Shown here: piece after piece, positions 52,572 through 61,741 of the stretch
How positions within the stretch are numbered: the first letter of the stretch is position 1
Layout of the letters: each line of letters starts with the position of its first letter
Assembly: GCF_900107375.1 (NCBI RefSeq)
Contig: NZ_FNPT01000005.1
Span: 248,001-312,000 of the forward strand
Length of the DNA: 64,000 nt
Source: Lysobacter sp. yr284
Lineage (GTDB): Bacteria > Pseudomonadota > Gammaproteobacteria > Xanthomonadales > Xanthomonadaceae
Reading direction: 5' to 3'
The notes under the pieces: generated by a model
Seen by the model: only the letters and a program-made list of their open reading frames with translations
Told to the model about the DNA's origin: nothing
Databases searched by the model: none
Program-made: the position numbers and the translations under genes

Positions 52572-52654
52572 GTGGGAGGGCCTTCAGGCCCGACGCTCTT
52601 GTGTCGGATCGCCGCAGACTGACACAAGAGCGTCGGGCCTGAAGGCCCTCCCAC
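52572..52654. repeat. Family A palindromic repeat, copy 10
   Basis: A complete copy with near-perfect symmetry: besides the usual arms, the inner words CGACGCTCTTGTGTC and GACACAAGAGCGTCG are exact inverse partners, giving a stem of about 35 bases. It lies just after the PepSY gene and may serve as its terminator. The remaining gap to 52832 is empty. Confidence 0.9.
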
Positions 52655-52832
52655 AAAAGCGCCGCCGCGGCTTTCCGGCGCAGAAAAATCTTGCGGGTGT
52701 TTCGTCCCCGCATCGCCCGTTCCCGTCCGGTCCGGCTTCACGAGCGCGTTCTAAGCTCGTGTACGTCTTATGCGCGTGCATCCACACCGCCACACCCGCC
52801 GCCGCGGCGGCGCCAAACTCGAGGGATCGGAC

Positions 52833-53168
52833 ATGGCAGGCAAGTACGTCATCAGCAAGCAGAGCAACGGGCAGTTCCACTTCGTGCTCAAGGCCGGCAA
52901 CGGCCAGGTGATCCTCTCCAGCGAGGGCTACAAGCAGAAGGCCTCGGCGCTGGAAGGCATCGAGTCGGTGCGCAAGAACAGCCAGATCGACGCGCGCTAC
53001 GAGCGCAAGAACGCCGCCGACGGCCGGCTGTATTTCCTGCTCACCGCGAGCAATGGCCAGCCCATCGGCAACAGCCAGATGTACAAGGACGCCAGCGGCC
53101 GCGACGGCGGCATCGCCTCGGTCAAGGAAAACGGGCCGTCGCTGAAGGTCGAAGACACCGCGCCCTGA
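52833..53168 (+). CDS. yegP: YegP/DUF1508 tandem-repeat protein
   Basis: A 111-residue protein made of two DUF1508 repeats: KYVISKQSNGQFHFVLKAGN then VILSSEGYKQKASALEGIES (residues 4-50), and RYERKNAADGRLYFLLTASN then IGNSQMYKDASGRDGGIASV (residues 55-100). The fold is a small alpha/beta domain found in many bacteria; its role is unresolved, with proposed links to stress. The start at 52833 (MAGKYV) is chosen as the repeat begins there. Confidence 0.9.
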   Translation: MAGKYVISKQSNGQFHFVLKAGNGQVILSSEGYKQKASALEGIESVRKNSQIDARYERKNAADGRLYFLLTASNGQPIGNSQMYKDASGRDGGIASVKENGPSLKVEDTAP

Positions 53169-53376
53169 GGCCGGCGTCGTTCGGGCGCGGTTCCGGCCTC
53201 GCGCCGGTCCGCCCCGAGGTGGACCGGCAGCGGCGTCAGGCGCCGGCCGGTCCGGCGCCGGGCTCGCGGCGTCCGCTCCCTGCGAAGGCCCGCGCCGGCG
53301 CGTCCGGCGCCGCAACGCTCCCTCGGCGCGCCCGCTCGCGCCGGGCCGCCCCGGACGGGTTGCTTACAATGCGCAC

Positions 53377-54375
53377 ATGCGCATCGGCCCCCACTCCATC
53401 GCCCCCCGGGTGATCCTCGCCCCGATGGCGGGCGTCACCGACAAGCCGTTCCGGGTGCTGTGCAAGCGCCTGGGCGCGGGGCTGTGCGTGTCGGAGATGA
53501 CCACCAGCGACCCGCGCTTCTGGACCACGGCCAAGTCGCGCCACCGCATGGACCACGCCGGCGAGCCCGCCCCGATCAGCGTGCAGATCGCCGGCACGGT
53601 GCCGCAGATCATGGCCGAGGCGGCGCGCTACAACGTCGATCACGGCGCGCAGATCGTCGACATCAACATGGGCTGCCCGGCCAAGAAGGTCTGCAACGCC
53701 TGGGCCGGCTCGGCCCTGATGCGCGAGCCCGAGCTGGTGGCGAAGATCCTGGAAGCGGTGGTCGCGGCCGTGGACGTGCCGGTCACGCTCAAGATCCGCA
53801 CCGGCTGGGACCACGACCAACGCAACGCGCCGCTGATCGCGCGCATCGCCGAGCAATCCGGCATCGCCGCGCTGGCGGTGCACGGGCGCACCCGCGACCA
53901 GCAATACACCGGCGTCGCCGAGTACGACACCATCGCCGCGATCAAGGCGCAGCTGTCGATCCCGGTGATCGCCAACGGCGACATCGATTCGCCGCGCAAG
54001 GCCGCCTTGGTGCTCGCCCGCACCGGCTGCGACGCGGTCATGGTCGGCCGCGCGGCGCAGGGGCGGCCGTGGATCTTCCGCGAGATCGCCCACTTCCTCG
54101 AACACGGCGAGGAACGCGCGCCGCCGTCGCTGGCGGAAGTGCGCGACCTGCTGCTGGGCCACCTCGAACACCTGCACGCGTTCTACGGCGAAGTGTCCGG
54201 CGTGCGCATCGCGCGCAAGCACCTGGGCTGGTACGCCAAGGACCGGCCGGAGAACGTCGCCTTCCGCGCCGTGGTCAACCGCGCCGAATCGGCCGAGCAG
54301 CAGCTGCGGCTGACCCGCGACTACTTCGATGCGCTGGTGGCTGGGGTGGCTCCGGAGTTGCCGGCGGCGGCTTGA
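53377..54375 (+). CDS. dusB: tRNA-dihydrouridine synthase B
   Basis: FMN-dependent TIM-barrel enzyme that reduces uridine in tRNA D-loops using NADPH. It has 332 residues, as usual. Motifs are LAPMAGVTDKPFRVLCKRLG (about 14-33), the catalytic-Cys segment VDINMGCPAKKVCNAWAGSA (about 93-112), LKIRTGWD, ALAVHGRTRDQQYTG and the FMN-phosphate loop VIANGDIDSPRKA with CDAVMVGRAAQGRPWIF. In enteric bacteria dusB precedes fis; no fis follows here. Confidence 0.95.
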   Translation: MRIGPHSIAPRVILAPMAGVTDKPFRVLCKRLGAGLCVSEMTTSDPRFWTTAKSRHRMDHAGEPAPISVQIAGTVPQIMAEAARYNVDHGAQIVDINMGCPAKKVCNAWAGSALMREPELVAKILEAVVAAVDVPVTLKIRTGWDHDQRNAPLIARIAEQSGIAALAVHGRTRDQQYTGVAEYDTIAAIKAQLSIPVIANGDIDSPRKAALVLARTGCDAVMVGRAAQGRPWIFREIAHFLEHGEERAPPSLAEVRDLLLGHLEHLHAFYGEVSGVRIARKHLGWYAKDRPENVAFRAVVNRAESAEQQLRLTRDYFDALVAGVAPELPAAA

Positions 54376-54424
54376 GCGCAGTCGGCGGGTTCGATGCGGG
54401 ATTGCGCCGCGATCTGAGCGGAGA

Positions 54425-54532
54425 GCGTCGGGGCTGAAGCCCCCTCCCACAAGAGCGTCGGGACTGAGGCTCCTCGCGCAATCGCTTGCGGTGGATGGCG
54501 CGCGGTTGTCGGAAGGCCTTCAGGCCCGACGC
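54425..54532. repeat. Degenerate family A repeats, copy 11
   Basis: Two right-type arms in tandem (GCGTCGGGGCTGAAGCCCCC and GCGTCGGGACTGAGGCTCC) followed by a left-type arm (GGAAGGCCTTCAGGCCCGAC, 54511-54530). Appears to be remnants of two elements. Confidence 0.6.
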
Positions 54533-54578
54533 CGCTGGATCCGTCGCGGCGAGAGCCCGAAGTTCGCCGCGCGCCGGA

Positions 54579-55085
54579 TCAGCGCTTGCCCTTGCCCTTC
54601 GCGCGCGCGTACTCCTCCGGCGTCTGCCCGTTTTCCGGCACCGCCGGGAATGCGGGCGTGGTGCAGCCGGGCGTTTGCTCGACCAGCAGCACCGCCAGCA
54701 CGTTCGGATTGAGGTCCTTGGCGGCGCCGCTGGCGGCGTCCACGCCGACGCCGATCAGGCCGCCGATCAGCGCGTTGCCGGCCATGCGCACCGCGCCGGC
54801 GCTGCCGAGCTCGCTACGCACCTGGGTCAGGGCCTGGCGGTAGCCGGGCTTGCACAGCTCCACCGCGACCGGGTGCTTGCGCTTGAGCTTGAGCACGCAC
54901 GGGGTGGTGCAGCGTTCGCCGTTGGACAACGACACCGTCGCCGCGCCGGGCAGGCTGTCGACGGTCAGCGACTGGGTCGAACCGCGGATGAAGGTGGCGC
55001 AGCCGCTGGCGGCGAGCGCGAGGACGACAACGGCCGCGAGCGCGATCCGGCGCAGCGCGATCCATCGCAGGAACAGGGGGGGCAT
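54579..55085 (-). CDS. Lipoprotein with PEGA-like domain
   Basis: A 168-residue protein with a lipoprotein signal: hydrophobic RIALAAVVVLALAASGC where the lipobox is AASGC (Cys about residue 29). The mature part contains TVDSLPGAATVSLSNGERCT then TPCVLKLKRKHPVAVELCKP, a PEGA-type surface-domain pattern, and a Gly-rich helix GNALIGGLIGVGVDAASGA that resembles the membrane-associated segment of similar lipoproteins. The C-terminus is basic (ARAKGKGKR). Probably at the inner leaflet of the outer membrane; function unknown. Confidence 0.8.
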   Translation of the reverse strand: MPPLFLRWIALRRIALAAVVVLALAASGCATFIRGSTQSLTVDSLPGAATVSLSNGERCTTPCVLKLKRKHPVAVELCKPGYRQALTQVRSELGSAGAVRMAGNALIGGLIGVGVDAASGAAKDLNPNVLAVLLVEQTPGCTTPAFPAVPENGQTPEEYARAKGKGKR

Positions 55086-55253
55086 GGCCTACCTCGGGCG
55101 GGGCGGAGACGTGGGAGCGCGGCAGTCCGGCGCCGCGGCGGCCCGATTATGCAGATTTGCCCGCCCGCCGACACTGGCCGCTTGTCACCCTGTCCTCGGT
55201 CACCCCCGGCCCGCGGCAGGCAGCGCCTCGCCGCCGCGCCGCGCGCGCCGCGG

Positions 55254-56414
55254 CTAGCGCGGCGCCGCGGCCTCGCCGCCGCCCAGGTCGTCGCTCATCT
55301 CGCCGCTGAACTCGCTGCCCGGGTGGGCGTGGGTGCCGGCGCGCGCGCGCATCGCCGTGGCCCGCTGTAGGCGGCGCACATCGGCCACCGTATGTTCCGG
55401 CGGCAGCGGCGCGGGCTCGCGCCAGATCCGCTGCCACATCGCCGGCAACCGCGCCGCCGCGTCCCACGGCCACTGCAGTTGTTCCGGCGCGATCTCGCGC
55501 CAGTCGCCGGCTTCGCGCCGGGCCACCGCGAAACGGAAGTTGTAGTCCGGCTCGGCGCCCATGCGCAGGTCGCTGAGCACCAGCCGGCCCTCGCGTTCCT
55601 CGGCCTTCATGAAGCCGTGGTTGAACCACTGCAACCGGTGCACCGCCGGATAGCCGCTGACCTGGGAATAGGCCAGGGTGTCGGACGGATACAGGCGGAA
55701 ATGCATCGGCCCGCGGTCGGCCAGCAGCGAGCGCTCGCCCTCGACATAGCCGTCCGGCGTCATCGCCACCACCCGCCACAGCGCGGTGGTGAACGGCATC
55801 GGCACCGAGAAGCGCGGCGCGTTCTCCAGCCCCAGCGCGGCCAGCGCCGGCTGCGCGGCCTGCTCGACCCGGTGCTTGGCCCACAGCGAGCCGCCCAGGT
55901 ACAGCGAACTCAGCGCCAGGCCCAGCGCCAGCGCCGGCTGCGCGCTGCGCGAGGCGCGCGCGAACCAGGCCCAGACGCAGGCCAGCAGCAACCACACGGT
56001 GTAGAGCGGGTCGATGATGAAGATGCTCGACCACATCGTCGGCCGCGCCGGCAACGGCCACCACAACTGGGTGCCGTAGACGGTGAAGGCGTCGAGCACG
56101 GGATGGGTCAGCAGCGCGGCCTGCATCGCCCAGAACCAGCGCTTGGGCGATTGCGCCACGCGCCCGCCGCGGCCGCGGCACCAGCCCCAGATCGCCCAGG
56201 CCACGAACGGCAGCACCAGCAGCGAGTGGCTGATGCTGCGGTGCCAGGTCATGCGCGCGACCGGATCGTCGGTGAGCAGGTTGACCGGCAGGACGTCCAG
56301 GTCGGGCAAGGTGCCCAGCGCCGCGCCGGCCAGCAGGGCCGCGCGGCGGTGTTGCGCAGGAGCGATGGCGGCGCTCAGCGCGGCGCCGAGCACGATCTGG
56401 GTAAGCGAATCCAT
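55254..56414 (-). CDS. Membrane-bound metal-dependent hydrolase, DUF457/YdjM type
   Basis: Inner-membrane protein of 386 residues. The metal-binding N-terminal half contains MDSLTQIVLGAALSAAIAPA, GTLPDLDVLP (DxD), TWHRSISHSLLVLP (HxxxxH) and LTHPVLDAFTVYGTQLWWPL, the DUF457 signature seen in YdjM. Several helices follow, then a soluble C-terminal domain of about 190 residues that is longer than in YdjM. Some homologues are LexA-regulated; no LexA box is visible here. Substrate unknown. Confidence 0.88.
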   Translation of the reverse strand: MDSLTQIVLGAALSAAIAPAQHRRAALLAGAALGTLPDLDVLPVNLLTDDPVARMTWHRSISHSLLVLPFVAWAIWGWCRGRGGRVAQSPKRWFWAMQAALLTHPVLDAFTVYGTQLWWPLPARPTMWSSIFIIDPLYTVWLLLACVWAWFARASRSAQPALALGLALSSLYLGGSLWAKHRVEQAAQPALAALGLENAPRFSVPMPFTTALWRVVAMTPDGYVEGERSLLADRGPMHFRLYPSDTLAYSQVSGYPAVHRLQWFNHGFMKAEEREGRLVLSDLRMGAEPDYNFRFAVARREAGDWREIAPEQLQWPWDAAARLPAMWQRIWREPAPLPPEHTVADVRRLQRATAMRARAGTHAHPGSEFSGEMSDDLGGGEAAAPR

Positions 56415-56547
56415 CGCGGAATGCTACCGGCGCGGGCCCGCGCAAGGTGTTTGTTTTTCGTTGCATGCGCGCGCGGACTTGCGCGGCCGCGGCGGCGCTC
56501 GCATCGTGGCCGCAGGCGGCCGCTCGCCGCGTCCTCATGGAATCCGC

Positions 56548-57246
56548 ATGACCGCACCCCTGCCCCTGGGCATCGTCGCCTGCTCCTCGGAAGGCGCGGC
56601 GCTGTGCTACCGCACGATCTGCGCCGAAGCCGCCGCGCTGCTCGGCCCGCACGCGCATCCCGACATCGCCCTGCACGGGCATTCGCTGGCCGACTACGTC
56701 GCCTGCCTGGAGCGCGGCGACCTCGACGGCGTCGGCGAGCTGATGCTGTCCTCGGCGCGCAAGCTCGAACGCGCCGGCGCCGCGCTGCTGATCTGCCCGG
56801 ACAACACCATCCACCAGGCGATGGACTACGTGCGGCCGCGCTCGCCGCTGCCGTGGCTGCACATCGCCGAGGTGGTCGCGCGCGAGGCGCGCGCGCGCGG
56901 CTTCCGCCGGGTCGGGCTGACCGGCACGCAGTGGCTGGTGGAGAGCGAGGTCTACCCGCGCGCGCTGGCCGCGCAGGGCCTGGAGTACGTCCGGCCCGGC
57001 GCCGCGCAGCGCGAGCGGATCGGGCGGCTGATCATGGACGAGTTGGTGTACGGCGTGTTCGAGCCCGAGACCGTCGCGTATTTCCAGGGCGCGATCGAGG
57101 ACCTGAAAGCGCAGGGCTGCGACGCGGTGGTGCTGGGCTGCACCGAGATTCCGCTGATCGTCGACGACGCCAATTCGGCGCTGCCGACGCTGGATTCGAC
57201 CCGGCTGCTGGCGCGGGCGGCGTTGCGGGCGTCGGTGGCGGGATAG
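56548..57246 (+). CDS. Aspartate/glutamate racemase family protein with altered first Cys loop
   Basis: A 232-residue two-lobed racemase-fold protein. The second catalytic loop VVLGCTEIPLIV (Cys about residue 195) is canonical. The first loop reads LLICPDNTIHQAM where the family normally has xCxNTxH: the Cys is one residue further from the NT pair. The N-terminus GIVACSSEGAALCYRTICAE replaces the usual GGMSxxST motif. It may be a racemase subfamily or an isomerase/decarboxylase relative (maleate isomerase, hydantoin racemase). Start 56548 is used; it stands between two minus-strand genes. Confidence 0.8.
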   Translation: MTAPLPLGIVACSSEGAALCYRTICAEAAALLGPHAHPDIALHGHSLADYVACLERGDLDGVGELMLSSARKLERAGAALLICPDNTIHQAMDYVRPRSPLPWLHIAEVVAREARARGFRRVGLTGTQWLVESEVYPRALAAQGLEYVRPGAAQRERIGRLIMDELVYGVFEPETVAYFQGAIEDLKAQGCDAVVLGCTEIPLIVDDANSALPTLDSTRLLARAALRASVAG

Positions 57247-57288
57247 CGCATCTGCCTGGGGCGGATGCGCCGGCCGCCGGGCCGCCCC

Positions 57289-58122
57289 TCACGCCGCGTA
57301 CGGCAGTTCCTTGTCCTTCGGCAGCGCCCGCGGCGCGCGCGGCGGCAGCAGGGCGCGGGTCTCGCCGGTGTGGGTCAGCAGGCGCAGGGTGCCGTCGGGG
57401 TCCTCGACCAGCGCGGTCAGGCTCTCGACCCAGTCGCCGTCGTTGGCGTAGACGCAGCCCTCGCGCTCGAACAGCGAAGCGCGGTGGATGTGGCCGCAGA
57501 CGATGCCGTCCAGGCCGCGCTTGCGCGCGTCGTCCAGGCCGGCCTGGACGAAGCGGGCGATGTAGCGCTCGGCCGCGCCGCTGCGGCGCTTGAGGAAATC
57601 CGCCAGCGACCAGTAACGCTTGCCGAAGCGGCGCCGCACCTGGTTGGTGAGCTTGTTGCCGGTCAGGATGCGCTCGTACAGCCAGTCGCCGAACTTCTCC
57701 TGCATGCCGCCGAACTGGGTGATCGCGTCGTAGTCATCGCCGTGGGTCACCAGCAGGCGGCGGCCGTCGGCGGTGAGATGGATGGCGCGGCGGCGCACCT
57801 GCATGCGCGGCAGGGTCAGCCCGCAGAAGCGGCGGATCGAGCGGTCGTGGTTGCCGGGCACGTAGATCAGCTCGGTGCCGGCGCGCGCCAGCGCGTGCAG
57901 CGCCTCGACCACGCGGTACTGCGCCGAGCCCCAGGCGGCGCGGCGCTGCGACATCCACCACAGGTCGACGATGTCGCCGACTAGGTAGAGCTTGTCGCAG
58001 CGCAGCCCCTGCAGGAAGTCGGCGAACTCCGCCGCATGGCAGTGCTTGGAGCCCAAATGCACGTCGGAAACGAAGACGGCGCGGCGGCGTAACGGCAACG
58101 GCACGATCGAGGCGGGGCTCAT
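57289..58122 (-). CDS. LpxH-like calcineurin-type phosphatase (UDP-2,3-diacylglucosamine pyrophosphatase family)
   Basis: Metallophosphoesterase of 277 residues with the full motif set: VFVSDVHLGSKHC (DxH), LVGDIVDLWW (GDxxD), VPGNHDRSIRR (GNHD), LLVTHGDDYDAI (H) and IVCGHIHRASL (GHxH). The DVHLG and YVNxGDW-like VYANDGDWVES are as in the LpxH/COG2908 group that hydrolyses UDP-2,3-diacylglucosamine or related lipids. It is longer than LpxH (240) and lies 20 bases downstream of the bifunctional acyltransferase, so a role in phospholipid or ornithine-lipid metabolism is possible. Confidence 0.88.
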   Translation of the reverse strand: MSPASIVPLPLRRRAVFVSDVHLGSKHCHAAEFADFLQGLRCDKLYLVGDIVDLWWMSQRRAAWGSAQYRVVEALHALARAGTELIYVPGNHDRSIRRFCGLTLPRMQVRRRAIHLTADGRRLLVTHGDDYDAITQFGGMQEKFGDWLYERILTGNKLTNQVRRRFGKRYWSLADFLKRRSGAAERYIARFVQAGLDDARKRGLDGIVCGHIHRASLFEREGCVYANDGDWVESLTALVEDPDGTLRLLTHTGETRALLPPRAPRALPKDKELPYAA

Positions 58123-58142
58123 GGCACGGTCTCGTGGCGGGG

Positions 58143-59939
58143 TCAGGTGTCCGGTGCGTGGGCCTGGACGGCGTCCGCGGCGTCGTTGGCGGCGTCGTTG
58201 GCGCCATCGTTCGCCGCCTCGCCGCCGGCCTGCGCCGGGCGCGGCGCGACGGCGCCGAGGTAGCGCTCGCGCTTCTTCGGCCGCAGCTGCAGCAGGTCCA
58301 CTTCGATCAATCCGTCGACCGCGTCGCTGAAGGCGGGGTCCACGCCGAAGGCGAGGAAGCGCGCGCCGCCCGGCTCGCACAGGTCGGTGTACTGCTTGTA
58401 GAGCATCGGCACCGCGCTGCCGAGCGCGTCGAGGTTGTTCTTGAGCACGCGGAACGCGGTGCCCGCGTCGAGCGCGTCGAACTGCGGCGGCGCGGCGCGG
58501 TAGACGAAGGGCTGCTTGGACACCGCGTCCGCACCGGAGCCGCCGTAGTAACGCGCGTAGTAGGCGACGATCTGCTCGCGCGCCTGGATCGGCAGCGCGG
58601 CGCTGATCGAGACCGGGCCGAACAGGTAGCGGATGCCCGGGTTGCGGCTGAGATAGGCGCCGATGCCCTGCCACAGGTAGTCGATGCTGCGGCTGCCCCA
58701 GTAGTCCGGGGTCACGAAGCTGCGGCCCAGTTCCATGCCCTGGACCAGGCGCGGCACCGCGTCTTCGGCATAACGGAACAACGAAGCGGTATATAGCCCG
58801 GCCAGGCCGCGCTCGGCGACCACCCGGCTGCCGCGGGCGATGCGGTAGGCGCCGGCGATGCGCCCGGCCGCCTCGTCCCACAGCACGATGTGTTCGTACC
58901 AGCTGTCGTAGACGTCCACGTCCAGGCGCTGGCCGGTGCCCTCGCCGACCTGGCGGAAGGTCAGCTCGCGCAGGCGGCCGATCTCGCGCAACAGCGGCGA
59001 GCCGGCCGGCAGCGCGCCGACCCGGATCTGCTTGCCGTCGGTGGTGCTGCCCAGCGACTCCAGCGACTCCACGCCGGCGCGCACCAGCGCCGGGTCGACC
59101 GCCTCGATCAGCGCCTCCGGCCCGACCGGCGCCGGCCGCTCGCGCGGGGTGCCGACCGCATGCAGCTCGCGCCGCACCTCGCGCAGCACCTGCTGGGCGT
59201 CGCCTTCGGCCGGCAGGCGGAACGCGCGGCCGATGTGCAGGGCGATGCGGCGCGCGCGGCGGGCGAACATCTCGCGCGCCAGCAGCGCGGTGCCGGCCGG
59301 CTTGAACAAGGCCGAGGCGCCGTAGAAGAACGCCGAATTGCGCGCCTCGATGCGGATCGGCAGCACCGGCGCGCCGGTGCGGCGGGCGAAGCGCAGGAAC
59401 CCGCGCTGCCAGCGCCCGTCGGTGACCCCGCGCAAACCCAGACGGGCGACTTCGCCGGCCGGGAACACGATCACGCATTGCTCGGCTTCCAGCGCCGCCT
59501 CGATCGCGTGCAGGCTCTCCGCGCTCGGCCGGCCGCCGAGGATGCGCACCGGCAGCAGCAGGTCCTGCAGGCCGTCGAGCGCCAGCAGCAGGTCGTTGGC
59601 GACGATCTTGACGTCGCTGCGGACCCGGCCCACCGCGTCCAGCAGCGCCAGCGCGTCGACCGCGCCGGAGGGATGGTTGGCCACGATCAGCAGCCGGCCG
59701 CTGGTCGGGATCCGGCGCAGCTCGGCGTCCTCGACCAGGTAGCGCGACTGCAGGAACTCCAGCGAGGCGGTGACGAAGTCGAACCCGTGCAGGTGCCGGG
59801 TTTCGCCCAGGAATTCATCGATCTGGTCGAACCTCGACCAACGGCCGAGGGTCCGCACCAGCGGACGGGCGAACCTCGCCCTGCGGCCGCGGAACCACTG
59901 CGGATAACGTTCTTCCAGTCGGCGTTCGAATTGCAGCAT
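58143..59939 (-). CDS. olsF: Bifunctional acyltransferase, OlsF-like ornithine lipid synthase
   Basis: A 598-residue fusion. The N-terminal half is a lysophospholipid-acyltransferase-type domain with IVANHPSGAVDALALLDAVG (about residues 85-104, the NHP...D active site), VIVFPAGEVARLG (FPEG-like) and RTGAPVLPIRI. The C-terminal half is a GNAT-like ornithine N-acyltransferase (OlsB) domain: EIGRLRELTFRQVGEGTGQR, LDVDVYDSWYEHIVLWDEAA, AGAYRIARG (about 315-375). OlsF proteins carry out both acylations of ornithine. The starts at 59939 (ATG) and 60002 (GTG) are both possible. The C-terminal tail is Ala/Asp-rich. The exact product is inferred from domain order. Confidence 0.8.
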   Translation of the reverse strand: MLQFERRLEERYPQWFRGRRARFARPLVRTLGRWSRFDQIDEFLGETRHLHGFDFVTASLEFLQSRYLVEDAELRRIPTSGRLLIVANHPSGAVDALALLDAVGRVRSDVKIVANDLLLALDGLQDLLLPVRILGGRPSAESLHAIEAALEAEQCVIVFPAGEVARLGLRGVTDGRWQRGFLRFARRTGAPVLPIRIEARNSAFFYGASALFKPAGTALLAREMFARRARRIALHIGRAFRLPAEGDAQQVLREVRRELHAVGTPRERPAPVGPEALIEAVDPALVRAGVESLESLGSTTDGKQIRVGALPAGSPLLREIGRLRELTFRQVGEGTGQRLDVDVYDSWYEHIVLWDEAAGRIAGAYRIARGSRVVAERGLAGLYTASLFRYAEDAVPRLVQGMELGRSFVTPDYWGSRSIDYLWQGIGAYLSRNPGIRYLFGPVSISAALPIQAREQIVAYYARYYGGSGADAVSKQPFVYRAAPPQFDALDAGTAFRVLKNNLDALGSAVPMLYKQYTDLCEPGGARFLAFGVDPAFSDAVDGLIEVDLLQLRPKKRERYLGAVAPRPAQAGGEAANDGANDAANDAADAVQAHAPDT

Positions 59940-60238
59940 GGTCTTCGTCGCATCGGGGGCGGCGGTATGCCGCGCAGCCTGAGCCGGCGCGGCGACAGCC
60001 ACATGGCGGTTTGGGGACAGTCCGGTGACAGGCCTGTCCGGTCTGGAGCGCCGCCCGGAAAGCGCGAAACGGCGATGCGTCGCCGTGGGAGCCGGCCATC
60101 CTGGCAGCCGCTCCAGGCTGGCAGCGACGCCCGCCCCCGGCCTCCGCCGAACGGCCGACCCGGCGCGGGCCCTTCAGCCGCGCTTAACGCCCAGACAACC
60201 CTGAGGCACGGCACAATGCGCGCACGCGGCCGAGCTTG

Positions 60239-60244
60239 TACAAT
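60239..60244 (+). promoter_or_regulatory. -10 box TACAAT before metK
   Basis: TACAAT matches the -10 consensus at 5/6 positions and lies about 42 bases before the metK start. No clear -35 hexamer is found 16-18 bases upstream. The short leader leaves no room for a SAM riboswitch. Confidence 0.55.
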
Positions 60245-60285
60245 GCTCGCCCATCTTTCTATCCGAATCGAAGGATATTGCCTCG

Positions 60286-61509
60286 ATGTCCAGCTATCTG
60301 TTCACCTCCGAATCCGTCTCCGAAGGCCATCCGGACAAGATCGCCGACCAGATCTCCGACGCCGTCCTCGACGCCATCCTGGCCCAGGACAAGCGCGCGC
60401 GCGTGGCCTGCGAGACGCTGGTGAAGACCGGCGCGGCGATCGTCGCCGGCGAAGTCACCACCAATGCGTGGGTGGACATCGAAGCGCTGGCGCGCAAGGT
60501 CATCAACGACATCGGCTACAACAATTCCAATGTCGGCTTCGACGGCCACACCTGCGCGATCATCAACATGCTCGGCAAGCAGTCGCCCGACATCGCCGCC
60601 GGCGTCGACCGCAAGAAGCCGGAAGAACAGGGCGCGGGCGACCAGGGCCTGATGTTCGGCTACGCCTGCAACGAAGCCCCGGAATTCATGCCGGCGCCGA
60701 TCTACTACTCGCACCGCCTGGTCGAGCAGCAGGCCAAGGTGCGCAAGCAGAAGAACTCCAAGCTGCCGTGGCTGCGCCCGGACGCGAAGTCGCAGGTGAC
60801 CCTGCGCTACGACGACAAGCACCAGGTCGCCGGCCTCGACGCGGTGGTGCTGTCGACCCAGCACGACCCGGGCATCAAGCAGAAGGACCTGGTCGAGGGC
60901 GTGTACGAGCACATCCTCAAGCCGGTGCTGCCGAAGGCGTGGCTGGAAAAGCTGCCGAAGAACAAGGTCCACATCAACCCGACCGGCATCTTCGTGATCG
61001 GCGGCCCGGTCGGCGACTGCGGCCTGACCGGCCGCAAGATCATCGTCGACAGCTACGGCGGCATGGCCCGCCACGGCGGCGGCGCGTTCTCGGGCAAGGA
61101 CCCGTCCAAGGTCGACCGTTCGGCCGCCTACGCCGCGCGCTACGTGGCCAAGAACATCGTCGCCGCGGGCCTGGCCGACAAGTGCGAAGTGCAGGTCTCC
61201 TACGCCATCGGCGTGGCCGAGCCGACCTCGATCTCGGTGACCACCTTCGGCACCGGCAAGATCAGCGACGACAAGATCGAGAAGCTGATCCGCAAGCACT
61301 TCGACCTGCGCCCGTACGGCATCGTCAAGATGCTCGACCTGATCCACCCGGTCTACCAGCTGACCGCCGCCTACGGCCACTTCGGCCGCAAGCCGAAGGA
61401 AGTCAGCTACGTCGACGGCGCCGGCAAGAAGCAGACCGCCACCGCCTTCTCGTGGGAAAAGACCGACAAGGCCGAGGATCTGCGCAAGGACGCCGGGCTG
61501 AAGAAGTAA
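60286..61509 (+). CDS. metK: S-adenosylmethionine synthase
   Basis: Cytosolic enzyme that makes SAM from methionine and ATP. It has 407 residues, slightly longer than E. coli (384). It begins [20 protein letters not shown], with [20 protein letters not shown]-type signature [15 protein letters not shown] (about 121-135), [20 protein letters not shown] (about 241-260), [20 protein letters not shown] (about 265-284) and [17 protein letters not shown]. The start at 60286 follows AAGGAT. It is monocistronic between promoter and terminator; adenosylhomocysteinase is not adjacent. Confidence 0.97.
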   Translation: MSSYLFTSESVSEGHPDKIADQISDAVLDAILAQDKRARVACETLVKTGAAIVAGEVTTNAWVDIEALARKVINDIGYNNSNVGFDGHTCAIINMLGKQSPDIAAGVDRKKPEEQGAGDQGLMFGYACNEAPEFMPAPIYYSHRLVEQQAKVRKQKNSKLPWLRPDAKSQVTLRYDDKHQVAGLDAVVLSTQHDPGIKQKDLVEGVYEHILKPVLPKAWLEKLPKNKVHINPTGIFVIGGPVGDCGLTGRKIIVDSYGGMARHGGGAFSGKDPSKVDRSAAYAARYVAKNIVAAGLADKCEVQVSYAIGVAEPTSISVTTFGTGKISDDKIEKLIRKHFDLRPYGIVKMLDLIHPVYQLTAAYGHFGRKPKEVSYVDGAGKKQTATAFSWEKTDKAEDLRKDAGLKK

Positions 61510-61531
61510 GCCCGTCTCGTCCCGCAACAAG

Positions 61532-61559
61532 AAAAAGGGCCGCGAAAGCGGCCCTTTTT
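61532..61559 (+). terminator. Rho-independent terminator of metK
   Basis: A perfect 12-base stem AAAAAGGGCCGC/GCGGCCCTTTTT with GAAA tetraloop. Confidence 0.92.
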
Positions 61560-61560
61560 C

Positions 61561-61697
61561 GTGGGCGGGACTTCGGTTCCGATGCGCTTGTTACGGATCG
61601 CCGCGAACTGGCCGGACAGCGTCGGGCCTGAAGGCCCTCCCACAAAAGCCTCGTCGCGGCGGCCCGCGGTTGTGGGAGGGACTTCAGTCCCGACGCT
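61561..61697. repeat. Family A palindromic repeat, copy 12, plus a half-copy
   Basis: The first element 61561-61643 has a diverged left arm (GTGGGCGGGACTTCGGTTCC) and a perfect right arm. A second left arm (GTGGGAGGGACTTCAGTCCC) follows at 61672-61691 without a partner. Confidence 0.75.
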
Positions 61698-61741
61698 CTT
61701 CGCTCAGACCGCAGCGCCCCCCCACGACGCGGCCGCGCGCC

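Noticed and set aside
52584-53315. 243-residue minus-strand frame across the repeat and yegP
   Set aside because: Antisense to the YegP gene and through a palindromic repeat; no independent support.
60245-60285. Possible SAM or SAH riboswitch before metK
   Set aside because: The leader is only about 40 bases and has none of the known motifs.
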